Shown here: positions 16,392 through 23,913 of the stretch, piece after piece
Layout of the letters: every line of letters starts with the position of its first letter
Numbering within the stretch: position 1 is the stretch's first letter
Assembly (NCBI GenBank): GCA_038319215.1
Contig: JBBQCZ010000043.1
Location: forward strand, 1-25,581
Source of the DNA: Bact-19 sp038319215
GTDB lineage: Bacteria > Bacteroidota > Bacteroidia > Bacteroidales > ML635J-15
DNA: 25,581 nt
Direction of reading: 5' to 3'
The notes under the pieces: model-generated
Database searches by the model: none
What the model was told of the DNA's origin: nothing
Seen by the model: only the letters and a program-made list of their open reading frames with translations
Translations under genes and position numbers: made by a program

Positions 16392-17449
16392 ATTTTATCC
16401 TCCTTATAATATTCTTAACATCTCTTTTGCTTGGAATATTTTTAAATAATTTTTTCATTAAAAGGCCTATTAAATTCCTTGTTAAAAAAGCCAATAATTC
16501 TGCAATTAGGTTTAGTACTCAATCTAAACCGATTTTTGGTGGCATTGGGTTTTATGGTGTTTTTTTAGTTGTTATGGTTGCTTCATTATTCATTTTTAAT
16601 GATGAAATATTTTATTCAAAGGAATATATAAGTATATTTATAATTGTAACTCTATCCTTTATTATGGGACTTGCTGATGATATAATTAGTACCCCTCCAT
16701 CATTTAAGTTTATCATACAATTTTTATGTGCATTTATTTTAATTTTCAACGATATTTATATTCACATTTCGCCAAACGAATGGATCAACTATAGCATAAC
16801 AGTTTTATGGGTTGTTGGAATTATGAATTCTATCAACATGCTAGATAATATGGACGCTGTTACAAGCATAACCTCATTGTCTATAATTGGTGGGGCAACA
16901 ATATTTGCAATCGCTAATGGAAACACAGTATCTAATTTTAGTTTAGTTATTATGCTTTCGGTTACTGCGACATTAATAAGTTTCTTGTTTTATAATTGGA
17001 ATCCATCTAAAATGTATATGGGCGACAATGGATCACAATTCATTGGAGCAATTTTGGCTTGGATCGGCATTTCTTTCTTTTGGAATTCTGTTCCAATTGC
17101 TGAACTTCAGTACGGATTCAACACAAAGCAAGCACTAATAGTTGCCTTGGCATTTATAGTCCCTCTTACCGACACAACAACCGTAACTATCAATAGACTA
17201 CTAAAAAAACGATCTCCTTTTGTTGGCGGTAAGGATCACACAACACATCATTTGTTTTATCTAGGCTTGTCGAATAGATGGGTAGCTGTTACTCTATTTT
17301 TAATAAATACTATAGGTGTAATTCTGTCTTTGAGTTTAATAAAAGCAGGTGAAAGTTTCAACTATGCAAATCTTTGGCTATATTTTATCTTCCCAATTGC
17401 CGCATTTTTATTCCTTTATCTTAACACAAAATTTACAAAAGTCAAATAA
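16388..17449 (+). CDS. WecA/MraY-family phosphoglycosyl transferase
   Basis: 353 residues with about ten membrane helices, of the polyprenyl-phosphate N-acetylhexosamine-1-phosphate transferase family. Motifs: PIFGGIGFY (48-56), GLADD with Asp97 and Asp98 (Mg2+/substrate), MNSINMLDNMDAVTS (146-160), YMGDNGSQF with Asp213, and GGKDHTTHHL (280-289), the His-rich loop that separates WecA/MraY-type enzymes from others. It should transfer a sugar-1-phosphate from a UDP-sugar to undecaprenyl phosphate, the first step of a lipid-linked glycan. Its location directly after wzc makes it the likely priming enzyme of this exopolysaccharide rather than MraY. It overlaps wzc by 4 nt and the transglycosylase gene by 1 nt. 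Confidence 0.9.
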   Translation: MNFILLIIFLTSLLLGIFLNNFFIKRPIKFLVKKANNSAIRFSTQSKPIFGGIGFYGVFLVVMVASLFIFNDEIFYSKEYISIFIIVTLSFIMGLADDIISTPPSFKFIIQFLCAFILIFNDIYIHISPNEWINYSITVLWVVGIMNSINMLDNMDAVTSITSLSIIGGATIFAIANGNTVSNFSLVIMLSVTATLISFLFYNWNPSKMYMGDNGSQFIGAILAWIGISFFWNSVPIAELQYGFNTKQALIVALAFIVPLTDTTTVTINRLLKKRSPFVGGKDHTTHHLFYLGLSNRWVAVTLFLINTIGVILSLSLIKAGESFNYANLWLYFIFPIAAFLFLYLNTKFTKVK

Positions 17450-18420
17450 TGAAATTTAACAAATACATAAAAATTCCGTTCTTTATAATTTTAGGCATTG
17501 GCGCTGGCTTGCTTATTTCTAACTTATTTATTTTTTCAGATAGCATAAAAGATGTTAATAGTAAAACTGATGTTAATATCAAAGAAGTAGCACCACCATA
17601 CAATGTTTTTCAACCAACAATCCCCGACACTCTAAGTTTTTGCGGAGAAAATGTGCCAATAGAAAACTTTGATGTTTACGAAGCTTTAGATTTCGAATTA
17701 ATCGCAAATACATACAGACACTCTTCAACTATACTTTACATAAAAAGAGCAAATCGTTATTTTCCTTTGATCGAAAAAATCTTAAAACAATACAATATCC
17801 CTGATGACATTAAATATCTTTGTGTAGCAGAAAGTGGACTTGCAAACGTAGTAAGTCCTGCGGGAGCAGCTGGTTTTTGGCAATTTATGAAGCCTACTGC
17901 CGGAGAATACAACCTGTTGGTTAACAAAGATATTGATGAAAGATACAATCCCGAAAAATCTCTCGTTGCTGCTACCGAATATATGAATAAAGCTTATCGC
18001 TATTTTGGGAATTGGACTCTTGCAGCGGCTTCATATAATATGGGAATGGGAGGGTTAAAAAAAGATATGGATTTTCAAAGGGTAAAAACTTATTGGGACC
18101 TTAGTCTTAATGAGGAAACAGCAAGGTATGTTTATAGAATATTGGCATTAAAACTAATTATGTCTAATCCAAAACAGTATGGCTTTGACATCGAAGAGGA
18201 ATATCTATATAAAGAAATAGAAACTATTGAAATGACTGTTGACACAAGCATAACCGACTTAGTTCAATTTGCATTTGACAATGGAACAAACTATAAAATG
18301 CTCAAATATTTCAACCCATGGATAAGAGGAAACAGTTTGGTAAATACAACAAAAAAGGAATTTAAAATTCTTATACCTGCATCAGGAGTAAGAAATTGTG
18401 AAATTCCATCTAAAAAGTAA
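17449..18420 (+). CDS. membrane-anchored lytic transglycosylase (SLT domain)
   Basis: 323 residues. One N-terminal hydrophobic segment (about 10-30) serves as signal anchor, followed by a linker and an SLT domain. FPLIEKILKQYNIPDDIKYL precedes the catalytic motif AESGLANVVSPAGAAGFWQF with Glu128, then YNPEKSLVAATEYM and AAASYNMG. The motif order matches MltD-like transglycosylases, which cleave glycan strands between MurNAc and GlcNAc to 1,6-anhydroMurNAc ends. The C-terminal part (about 230-320) lacks an obvious LysM. Start and preceding stop share one base (TAATG), so it is part of the polysaccharide operon. A role in clearing peptidoglycan for the OPX/Wzc machine is inferred from position. 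Confidence 0.91.
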   Translation: MKFNKYIKIPFFIILGIGAGLLISNLFIFSDSIKDVNSKTDVNIKEVAPPYNVFQPTIPDTLSFCGENVPIENFDVYEALDFELIANTYRHSSTILYIKRANRYFPLIEKILKQYNIPDDIKYLCVAESGLANVVSPAGAAGFWQFMKPTAGEYNLLVNKDIDERYNPEKSLVAATEYMNKAYRYFGNWTLAAASYNMGMGGLKKDMDFQRVKTYWDLSLNEETARYVYRILALKLIMSNPKQYGFDIEEEYLYKEIETIEMTVDTSITDLVQFAFDNGTNYKMLKYFNPWIRGNSLVNTTKKEFKILIPASGVRNCEIPSKK

Positions 18421-18434
18421 AAGAACAAATTGTT

Positions 18435-21260
18435 ATGATAAAAAAAGATGGGCTAATCTCGGTTAGGGGCGCGCGTGTACATAATTTGAAAAATCTGGAC
18501 ATTGACATTCCGCAATACAAATTAAGCGTTATTACAGGTTTAAGTGGCAGCGGCAAATCGTCCCTCGCATTCGACACTATTTATGCAGAAGGCCAGAGGC
18601 GATATATGGAAACATTTTCTGCTTATGCTCGACATTTTATAGGTAATATGGAAAGACCAGATGTCGATATGATTTCTGGACTTAGCCCTGTAATTGCAAT
18701 TGAACAGAAAACTACTGTAAAAAATCCAAGATCTACAGTTGGTACTATTACTGAAATATACGATTATCTGCGTTTACTTTATGCAAGAGCGTCAACAGCA
18801 TATTCCCAGGCAACTGGAGAGAAAATGGTAAAATATAGTGACGATCAGATTATCAACATTATTTGTAATGACTTTGAAGCAAAGCCAGTTTATATTTTAG
18901 CACCACTTGTTGATGGTCGTAAAGGTCATTATAAAGAGCTCTTTGAAACACTTAGAAAAAAAGGTTTTATAAATGCTCGAGTCGATGGAGATATTGTAGA
19001 AATAAGTTACAATCTTAAACTCGATCGTTACAAAACACACTTTATCGAACTAGTAGTAGACAAACTGATTGTAAAAGAAAGCGATAAAACCAGACTAAAA
19101 AAGTCTATTGACCTAGCAATGAATTTCGGGAAAGGAATTATAATGCTTTTGGAAAAAGACAATGAAAAACCACGCTTTTTTAGTCGCTTTCTAATGTGTC
19201 CAACTACAGGAATTTCATACAAAGAGCCAGCGCCACATAGTTTCTCATTTAATTCGCCACAGGGAGCATGCCCAAAATGTAATGGGCTTGGAGTTATTGC
19301 CGATATTGACATAACAAAAATTATTCCCGACGACACAATTTCTGTGCACGATGGTGGAATAGGTTTTATTGGCAAATATAAAAATTCACTGCAGTTTTGG
19401 ATACTTGAGGCATTGGCAGACAAAATGAATTTTTCGTTAAAAACACCCATCAATGAATTGTCAGAGGAATGCCTCGATGCTGTTTTATTTGGATATCCTG
19501 AAAGTTTAAGGTTAAAAAATACGCCATTGGGCGAGACTTCGAATTATACCGTTAGCTTTGATGGAGTAATAAATCAAATAAAAGCAAAGCAAGACGAAGA
19601 AGAAAAAGATCCATACTCAAATAAATCTTCGTTTAGATTCAATAAATTTATCACATGCCCCAAATGTAAAGGCACTAGACTTCAACCAGAGTCGCTAAAC
19701 TTTAGATTTGCTGATAAAAATATCGCAGAGCTATCTGCAATGGATATAAAAACATTAAATGAATTTTTAGAAACAGCAATTGATAAACTTGAGGCAAGAG
19801 AACAAAAAATCGCTTCGGAAATTATAAAAGAAGTTCGTAGTAGGCTTGGATTCTTACTCGATGTAGGTTTAGACTATCTTTCTTTAAACAGATCGGCAAA
19901 AAGCCTTTCTGGTGGCGAATCGCAGCGAATTAGGCTCGCTACGCAAATTGGATCCAGATTAGTTAATGTGCTTTACATCCTCGACGAACCTAGTATTGGC
20001 TTGCATCAACGAGACAATAAAAAACTAATCAATTCACTAAAAGAACTTCGCGACAGAGGTAATTCCGTGATTGTGGTTGAACACGATAAAGATATGATTC
20101 TGCATGCAGATTATGTTGTAGATATAGGCCCAGGCGCTGGGAGAGAAGGTGGAAAAGTAGTTTTTGCTGGAACTCCAGAGGAAATGCTAAAATCAGATTC
20201 TGCGACTTCTCAATATATTAATGGTAAAAAAGAAATTGAAGTTCCTTTAAGCAGAAGAAAAATAACTGATAAGTCATTAAAGATTATCGGAGCTCGTGGA
20301 AATAATCTAAAAAACATTAACGTTACAATTCCTACAGGAGTTTTAGTTTGCATGACTGGTGTTTCTGGTAGTGGAAAATCTAGCTTACTAAACGAAACTC
20401 TCGTTCCTGTTTTGGGCCGACATTTTTACAACTCAAATGCATTTCCTCTCGACCACGATAGAATTGAAGGAATCGAAAACATAGACAAATATATTGAAGT
20501 AAACCAATCGCCAATAGGTAAAACGCCTAGATCAAACCCTGCCACATATACTGGCATATTTACCGACATTCGCGATTTATTTGCCTCTATCCCTGAAGCA
20601 AAAATAAGAGGATACAAATCGGGAAGATTTTCTTTTAACGTTTCGGGTGGCAGGTGCGAAACATGTAAAGGCGCTGGCGTAAGAACAATAGAAATGAATT
20701 TCTTGCCAGATGTTTATGTGCCTTGCGAAGCCTGCGGAGGAAAAAGATATAATCGCGAAACACTAGATGTTAAGTTTAAAGGAAAATCGATAGCAGATGT
20801 ATTGGCAATGTCTATTAATGCATCGGTTGAATTTTTTGAAAATATTCCTCAATTATACAGAAAACTTCTTGTTCTTCAGCAAGTTGGACTTGGATATATA
20901 ACTCTAGGTCAAGCCTCTACTACCCTTTCGGGAGGAGAAGCACAGCGAGTTAAACTAGCCACAGAACTAATGAAACGCGACACTGGCAATACATTATATA
21001 TTCTAGACGAACCAACTACTGGTCTTCATTTCGAAGATATTAAAGTCCTTCTAGGTGTAATAAACTCTTTAATCGACAAAGGAAACAGTATGATTATTAT
21101 TGAGCATAACCTCGATGTTATAAAATCTGCTGATTGGATTATTGATATGGGTCCTGAAGGTGGTGAAAGAGGCGGTTTTGTTATCGCGGCAGGAACCCCT
21201 GAAGACATAATTGAAGATGAAAATTCGCATACTGGAGAGTTTCTGAAAAAAGAATTATAA
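18435..21260 (+). CDS. uvrA: excinuclease ABC subunit A
   Basis: 941 residues, the normal UvrA length. Two ABC ATPase modules: Walker A GLSGSGKS (35-42, Lys41) and GVSGSGKS (642-649, Lys648), signature LSGGE in both halves (SLSGGESQRIRLA and TLSGGEAQRVKLA), and Walker B LYILDEP twice. Zinc-binding CxxC pairs are at Cys279/282 with 408/411 and at Cys741/744 with 764/767. UvrA dimers find DNA lesions and load UvrB in nucleotide excision repair. Motifs such as ERPDVD and SPVIAIEQKT agree with main-line UvrA. It starts 14 nt after the transglycosylase stop with no visible terminator, so it may be transcribed with the exopolysaccharide genes. Confidence 0.97.
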   Translation: MIKKDGLISVRGARVHNLKNLDIDIPQYKLSVITGLSGSGKSSLAFDTIYAEGQRRYMETFSAYARHFIGNMERPDVDMISGLSPVIAIEQKTTVKNPRSTVGTITEIYDYLRLLYARASTAYSQATGEKMVKYSDDQIINIICNDFEAKPVYILAPLVDGRKGHYKELFETLRKKGFINARVDGDIVEISYNLKLDRYKTHFIELVVDKLIVKESDKTRLKKSIDLAMNFGKGIIMLLEKDNEKPRFFSRFLMCPTTGISYKEPAPHSFSFNSPQGACPKCNGLGVIADIDITKIIPDDTISVHDGGIGFIGKYKNSLQFWILEALADKMNFSLKTPINELSEECLDAVLFGYPESLRLKNTPLGETSNYTVSFDGVINQIKAKQDEEEKDPYSNKSSFRFNKFITCPKCKGTRLQPESLNFRFADKNIAELSAMDIKTLNEFLETAIDKLEAREQKIASEIIKEVRSRLGFLLDVGLDYLSLNRSAKSLSGGESQRIRLATQIGSRLVNVLYILDEPSIGLHQRDNKKLINSLKELRDRGNSVIVVEHDKDMILHADYVVDIGPGAGREGGKVVFAGTPEEMLKSDSATSQYINGKKEIEVPLSRRKITDKSLKIIGARGNNLKNINVTIPTGVLVCMTGVSGSGKSSLLNETLVPVLGRHFYNSNAFPLDHDRIEGIENIDKYIEVNQSPIGKTPRSNPATYTGIFTDIRDLFASIPEAKIRGYKSGRFSFNVSGGRCETCKGAGVRTIEMNFLPDVYVPCEACGGKRYNRETLDVKFKGKSIADVLAMSINASVEFFENIPQLYRKLLVLQQVGLGYITLGQASTTLSGGEAQRVKLATELMKRDTGNTLYILDEPTTGLHFEDIKVLLGVINSLIDKGNSMIIIEHNLDVIKSADWIIDMGPEGGERGGFVIAAGTPEDIIEDENSHTGEFLKKEL

Positions 21261-21345
21261 CCTAAAAGATTTTTACCTAAACATTTTTCTTGATATAGCA
21301 ACGCCTCTGCTGTGCCATAAACTTTTTTTGCATTTTTTTGCGTTT

Positions 21346-21374
21346 TTTAGTACTTTGTATTGCATAGTACTAAA
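21346..21374. promoter_or_regulatory. inverted repeat, likely PadR operator
   Basis: TTTAGTACT (21346-21354) and AGTACTAAA (21366-21374) are perfect 9-bp arms with an 11-bp spacer; their centres are 20 bp apart, about two helical turns, as expected for a dimeric winged-helix regulator. The right arm ends 9 bp before the -7 box of the padR gene, so the repeat covers the -33 region. PadR proteins commonly bind such repeats and repress their own operons. Confidence 0.65.
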
Positions 21375-21383
21375 TATTTTACA

Positions 21384-21391
21384 TATCTTTG
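21384..21391 (+). promoter_or_regulatory. -7 box (TATCTTTG) of the padR-pspC operon
   Basis: Exact match to TAnnTTTG, 27 nt before ATG 21419. A TTTG at 21354-21357 (26 bp spacing) or TTG at 21360-21362 (21 bp) could serve as the -33 element; both lie within the inverted repeat. Confidence 0.55.
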
Positions 21392-21418
21392 CATAATCAA
21401 TAACTAAATTATTTGATT

Positions 21419-21745
21419 ATGGACATTAATAATAATAAAGTACAAATGCGAAAAGGAGTTCTCGAGTACTGCACTTTGCTGATATTAAAAAATAAGGATT
21501 GTTATTCGACCGACATCCTAGAAAAATTGAAATCAGCTGAGATGATAGTTGTTGAGGGAACACTTTATCCTTTGCTTACAAGATTAAAAAACATGGAACT
21601 TCTAAGTTACAGATGGGAAGAGAGTACACAAGGGCCACCACGAAAATATTACAGTTTAACAGAAAAAGGCGAGATACTCCTCTCCGATCTAGATAAATCG
21701 TGGACAGATTTAGTTGAGTCAATTAACACATTAAAAAACGAATAA
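21419..21745 (+). CDS. PadR-family transcriptional regulator
   Basis: 108 residues from ATG 21419 (a TTG two codons upstream is less likely). A PadR winged helix-turn-helix: MRKGVLEYCTLLILKNKDCYS forms helix 1, DILEKLKSAEMIVVEGTLYPLLTRL is the recognition region with the family's GTLYPLL motif, and the wing is SYRWEESTQGPPRKYYSLTEKG. It is the short PadR class with a single C-terminal dimer helix. It lies 10 nt before the PspC-domain gene, the usual Bacteroidota pairing in which PadR controls its own operon with a membrane PspC protein. The inverted repeat just upstream is the probable binding site. The inducing signal is unknown; membrane stress is a reasonable guess. Confidence 0.94.
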   Translation: MDINNNKVQMRKGVLEYCTLLILKNKDCYSTDILEKLKSAEMIVVEGTLYPLLTRLKNMELLSYRWEESTQGPPRKYYSLTEKGEILLSDLDKSWTDLVESINTLKNE

Positions 21746-21755
21746 AATCAGAGTT

Positions 21756-23333
21756 ATGAAAAAGACAGTAAGTATCAACCTAAACTCATTCATGTTTGTA
21801 ATTGATGAAGATGCCTACAATGTTTTGCATGTTTATCTTAACAAGCTTGAAGAACATTTTTCGAATATTGAAGAAGGTGGTGAGATTGTTAAAGATATTG
21901 AGGCAAGAATTGCTGAGATCTTTAATACGAAAAGAAGCGAAAGCAAGCAAGTGATAAATTTAAGTGATGTAGAAGAAGTTATTGGGATATTAGGCAACGT
22001 AGAAGACATTACAGGAGATGAACCTGATGAAAAAACTACGGAAAAAGAAAGTAAGAAAACAAAAAAATTGTACAGAGATCCTGAGTACAAGTACCTTGGC
22101 GGTGTTTGTAGTGGACTAGCCGAATATACAGGAATTAGTGTAAGCATTTGGAGAATTATATTTTTAATTTTACTCTTTGCCGGTCAGGTTGGTGTAATCG
22201 CATACCTGATACTTTGGATTGCAGTACCAGAGGCCAAAACAACTGCGCAAAAAATCGAGATGAAAGGTGGAAAAATCACTCTTTCTAGCATCGAAAAAAC
22301 CGTTAAGCAAGAATTTGAAGATGTAAAAAAGAACTTCAAAAAAATGAAAACAAGTAATCTTTCGGAAACTCTAAATAACTTATGGAATTCATTTGGTTCA
22401 ATTTTTAAAGTATTTTGTAGAGTTTTTGGCAAAATACTTGGAGTTTCCTTTCTCATTGCTGGAGCAGCAATAATAGCAATAACCACAATTGCATTTATAA
22501 GCGTTGGCAAAGACAATATAGTTTTTACAAGTGACTTTATCAACATGGTCTGGTTGCCAGGCTTACTTAAATATGTAACGAATACAGGAACAGCTTGGTT
22601 TATAAGCATCTGCTTACTATTTGTTTTCATCATTCCAGTAATCGCGATTATAAATTGGGGTTTAATTTTACTGTTCAATGTTAAAACAAATAAATATTTA
22701 AGCCTTAGCACATTCGCAGTTTGGATTTTTGCGATTATACTAACAGTCGTGGCATTTATAAATGTTGGAGCCTCTTTTCGGGCTACCGAAACAATAACTA
22801 AAACAGAAACTTTAGCAGTAGATTCATTAAATACATATTACTTTAGCCTAAGTCCTGAATTTAAGGATATCTGTTTACCGGACGGAAAACATTGCGAGAG
22901 CGGCAAAGGTATGCACTTCTGTATTGACTCCCATTATCTACTGTTTGATAATAATAAGCTTAAGTCTTTTGTAGAAATAGAATTTATAGCTACAAACGAT
23001 TCTGTAGCTGGAATGGAATTAAAATACAATGCAAATGGGCCGAATAAGAATGAGGCAAAAGAAAATATCAAATCTATTAGTTACACTTATTCTGTAGATA
23101 CAAATACTGTTTATTTTGAACCATATATCAATATAAAAACTAATAAATGGAAAGCTCAAGAAGTGAAAATTTTAATAAAAATACCTTATGGTGCTAATCT
23201 GATTATTGATAAAAATTTAAGTGATTTTATAAATATTGAAGATATAACTGGGAAGTTTGAAGATTCTGAAATGACCGGTAGAGAACTGTTGTCAACGAAA
23301 CAAGGATTTGTTGTAAAGGATATAAACGATTAA
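21756..23333 (+). CDS. PspC-domain membrane protein
   Basis: 525 residues. An N-terminal soluble region, MKKTVSINLNSFMFVIDEDA and on (1-60), is the conserved cap found in Bacteroidota homologues. It is followed by an acidic/lysine-rich linker and a PspC domain at about 104-160 (LYRDPEYKYLGGVCSGLAEY, then a membrane helix ending LILWIAVPEA). An amphipathic Lys-rich stretch and several further membrane segments (about 225-345) lead to a C-terminal exposed domain rich in beta-type sequence (ETLAVDSLNTYYF and beyond). PspC is a membrane component of phage-shock/envelope stress responses. No PspA gene is adjacent. It is co-transcribed with padR and ends at a strong terminator. Confidence 0.9.
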   Translation: MKKTVSINLNSFMFVIDEDAYNVLHVYLNKLEEHFSNIEEGGEIVKDIEARIAEIFNTKRSESKQVINLSDVEEVIGILGNVEDITGDEPDEKTTEKESKKTKKLYRDPEYKYLGGVCSGLAEYTGISVSIWRIIFLILLFAGQVGVIAYLILWIAVPEAKTTAQKIEMKGGKITLSSIEKTVKQEFEDVKKNFKKMKTSNLSETLNNLWNSFGSIFKVFCRVFGKILGVSFLIAGAAIIAITTIAFISVGKDNIVFTSDFINMVWLPGLLKYVTNTGTAWFISICLLFVFIIPVIAIINWGLILLFNVKTNKYLSLSTFAVWIFAIILTVVAFINVGASFRATETITKTETLAVDSLNTYYFSLSPEFKDICLPDGKHCESGKGMHFCIDSHYLLFDNNKLKSFVEIEFIATNDSVAGMELKYNANGPNKNEAKENIKSISYTYSVDTNTVYFEPYINIKTNKWKAQEVKILIKIPYGANLIIDKNLSDFINIEDITGKFEDSEMTGRELLSTKQGFVVKDIND

Positions 23334-23455
23334 ATAAAGCTGATTTCTCTAACATTTTTATTATTCTTTAATTTTGATTGAGATTATCATTTTATATTTG
23401 GCGAGATTGCCCTTTTGGCTCGATAAGCTTGAAATATCCAAACTGTAAAAAACAA
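23334..23455. other. intergenic region after pspC-domain gene
   Basis: About 120 bp of AT-rich DNA between the stop and the terminator hairpin. Nothing recognisable is seen in it. Confidence 0.3.
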
Positions 23456-23489
23456 AAAAAGTGGTCGAAATAAAATTCGACCACTTTTT
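23456..23489. terminator. bidirectional rho-independent terminator
   Basis: A perfect 14-bp stem, AAAAAGTGGTCGAA (23456-23469) and TTCGACCACTTTTT (23476-23489), with a 6-nt loop ATAAAA. It has T-rich DNA on the right for plus-strand transcripts and an A-run on the left that reads as U-run on the minus strand. It lies between the convergent PspC-domain gene and mscL, 11 bp from the mscL stop, and should serve both. Confidence 0.9.
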
Positions 23490-23499
23490 AATTTTAGTT

Positions 23500-23892
23500 T
23501 TATTTTTTCAGTAAATCTCTGATTTCTGTTAAGAGAATTTCTTCTTTAGTTGGCTCCGGTGCAGCAGCGACTTTTGCTTCTTCTTTTTTCTTCATTTTGT
23601 TTATTCCTTTAACAACCATAAAAATTGTAAAAGCAACGATTAAAAAATCGATAACAATCTGAATAAAGTTACCATAATTTAAAGTTACGGCTGGTGCTTC
23701 TGCTGTAGCTTTTTGTAGAATAATGTTCAAATCGGTAAAATTAACACCACCGATAAGCAAGCCAAGAGGTGGCAAAATAATATCGGCAACAAATGATGCA
23801 ACAATTTTTCCGAATGCAGCACCGATAATAATACCGATAGCCATGTCAATAAGGTTACCCTTAATTGCAAATGATTTAAATTCTTTTAACAT
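23500..23892 (-). CDS. mscL: large-conductance mechanosensitive channel
   Basis: 130 residues, typical MscL length. The N terminus FKSFAIKGNLIDMAIGIIIG with the glycine/alanine-rich TM1 pore helix (AAFGKIVASFVADII), the periplasmic loop with PPLGLLIGGVNFTDL, and TM2 (IQIVIDFLIVAFTIFMVV) are clear. It ends in the charged bundle KKKEEAKVAAAP and TEIRDLLKK. Homopentamers open under high membrane tension and release solutes during hypo-osmotic shock. The gene starts 21 nt after the stop of the ompA-like gene on the same strand and may depend on its transcript; no promoter box is visible in the 21-nt gap. Confidence 0.97.
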   Translation of the reverse strand: MLKEFKSFAIKGNLIDMAIGIIIGAAFGKIVASFVADIILPPLGLLIGGVNFTDLNIILQKATAEAPAVTLNYGNFIQIVIDFLIVAFTIFMVVKGINKMKKKEEAKVAAAPEPTKEEILLTEIRDLLKK

Positions 23893-23913
23893 AATTTAGC
23901 GTTTTATTGGTTA

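Larger units (their letters stand above)
21261..21418 (+). promoter_or_regulatory. uvrA-padR intergenic control region
   Basis: 158 bp without a gene. It is rich in T-runs in the middle (21323-21348), then carries the inverted repeat at 21346-21374 and the -7 box at 21384-21391. No strong terminator hairpin for uvrA is visible. Confidence 0.5.

Noticed and set aside
19028..19453. 141-codon minus-strand frame inside uvrA
   Set aside because: Shadow of uvrA; no motif of its own.
22184..22711. 175-codon minus-strand frame inside the PspC-domain gene
   Set aside because: Its hydrophobic look mirrors the membrane segments on the opposite strand.
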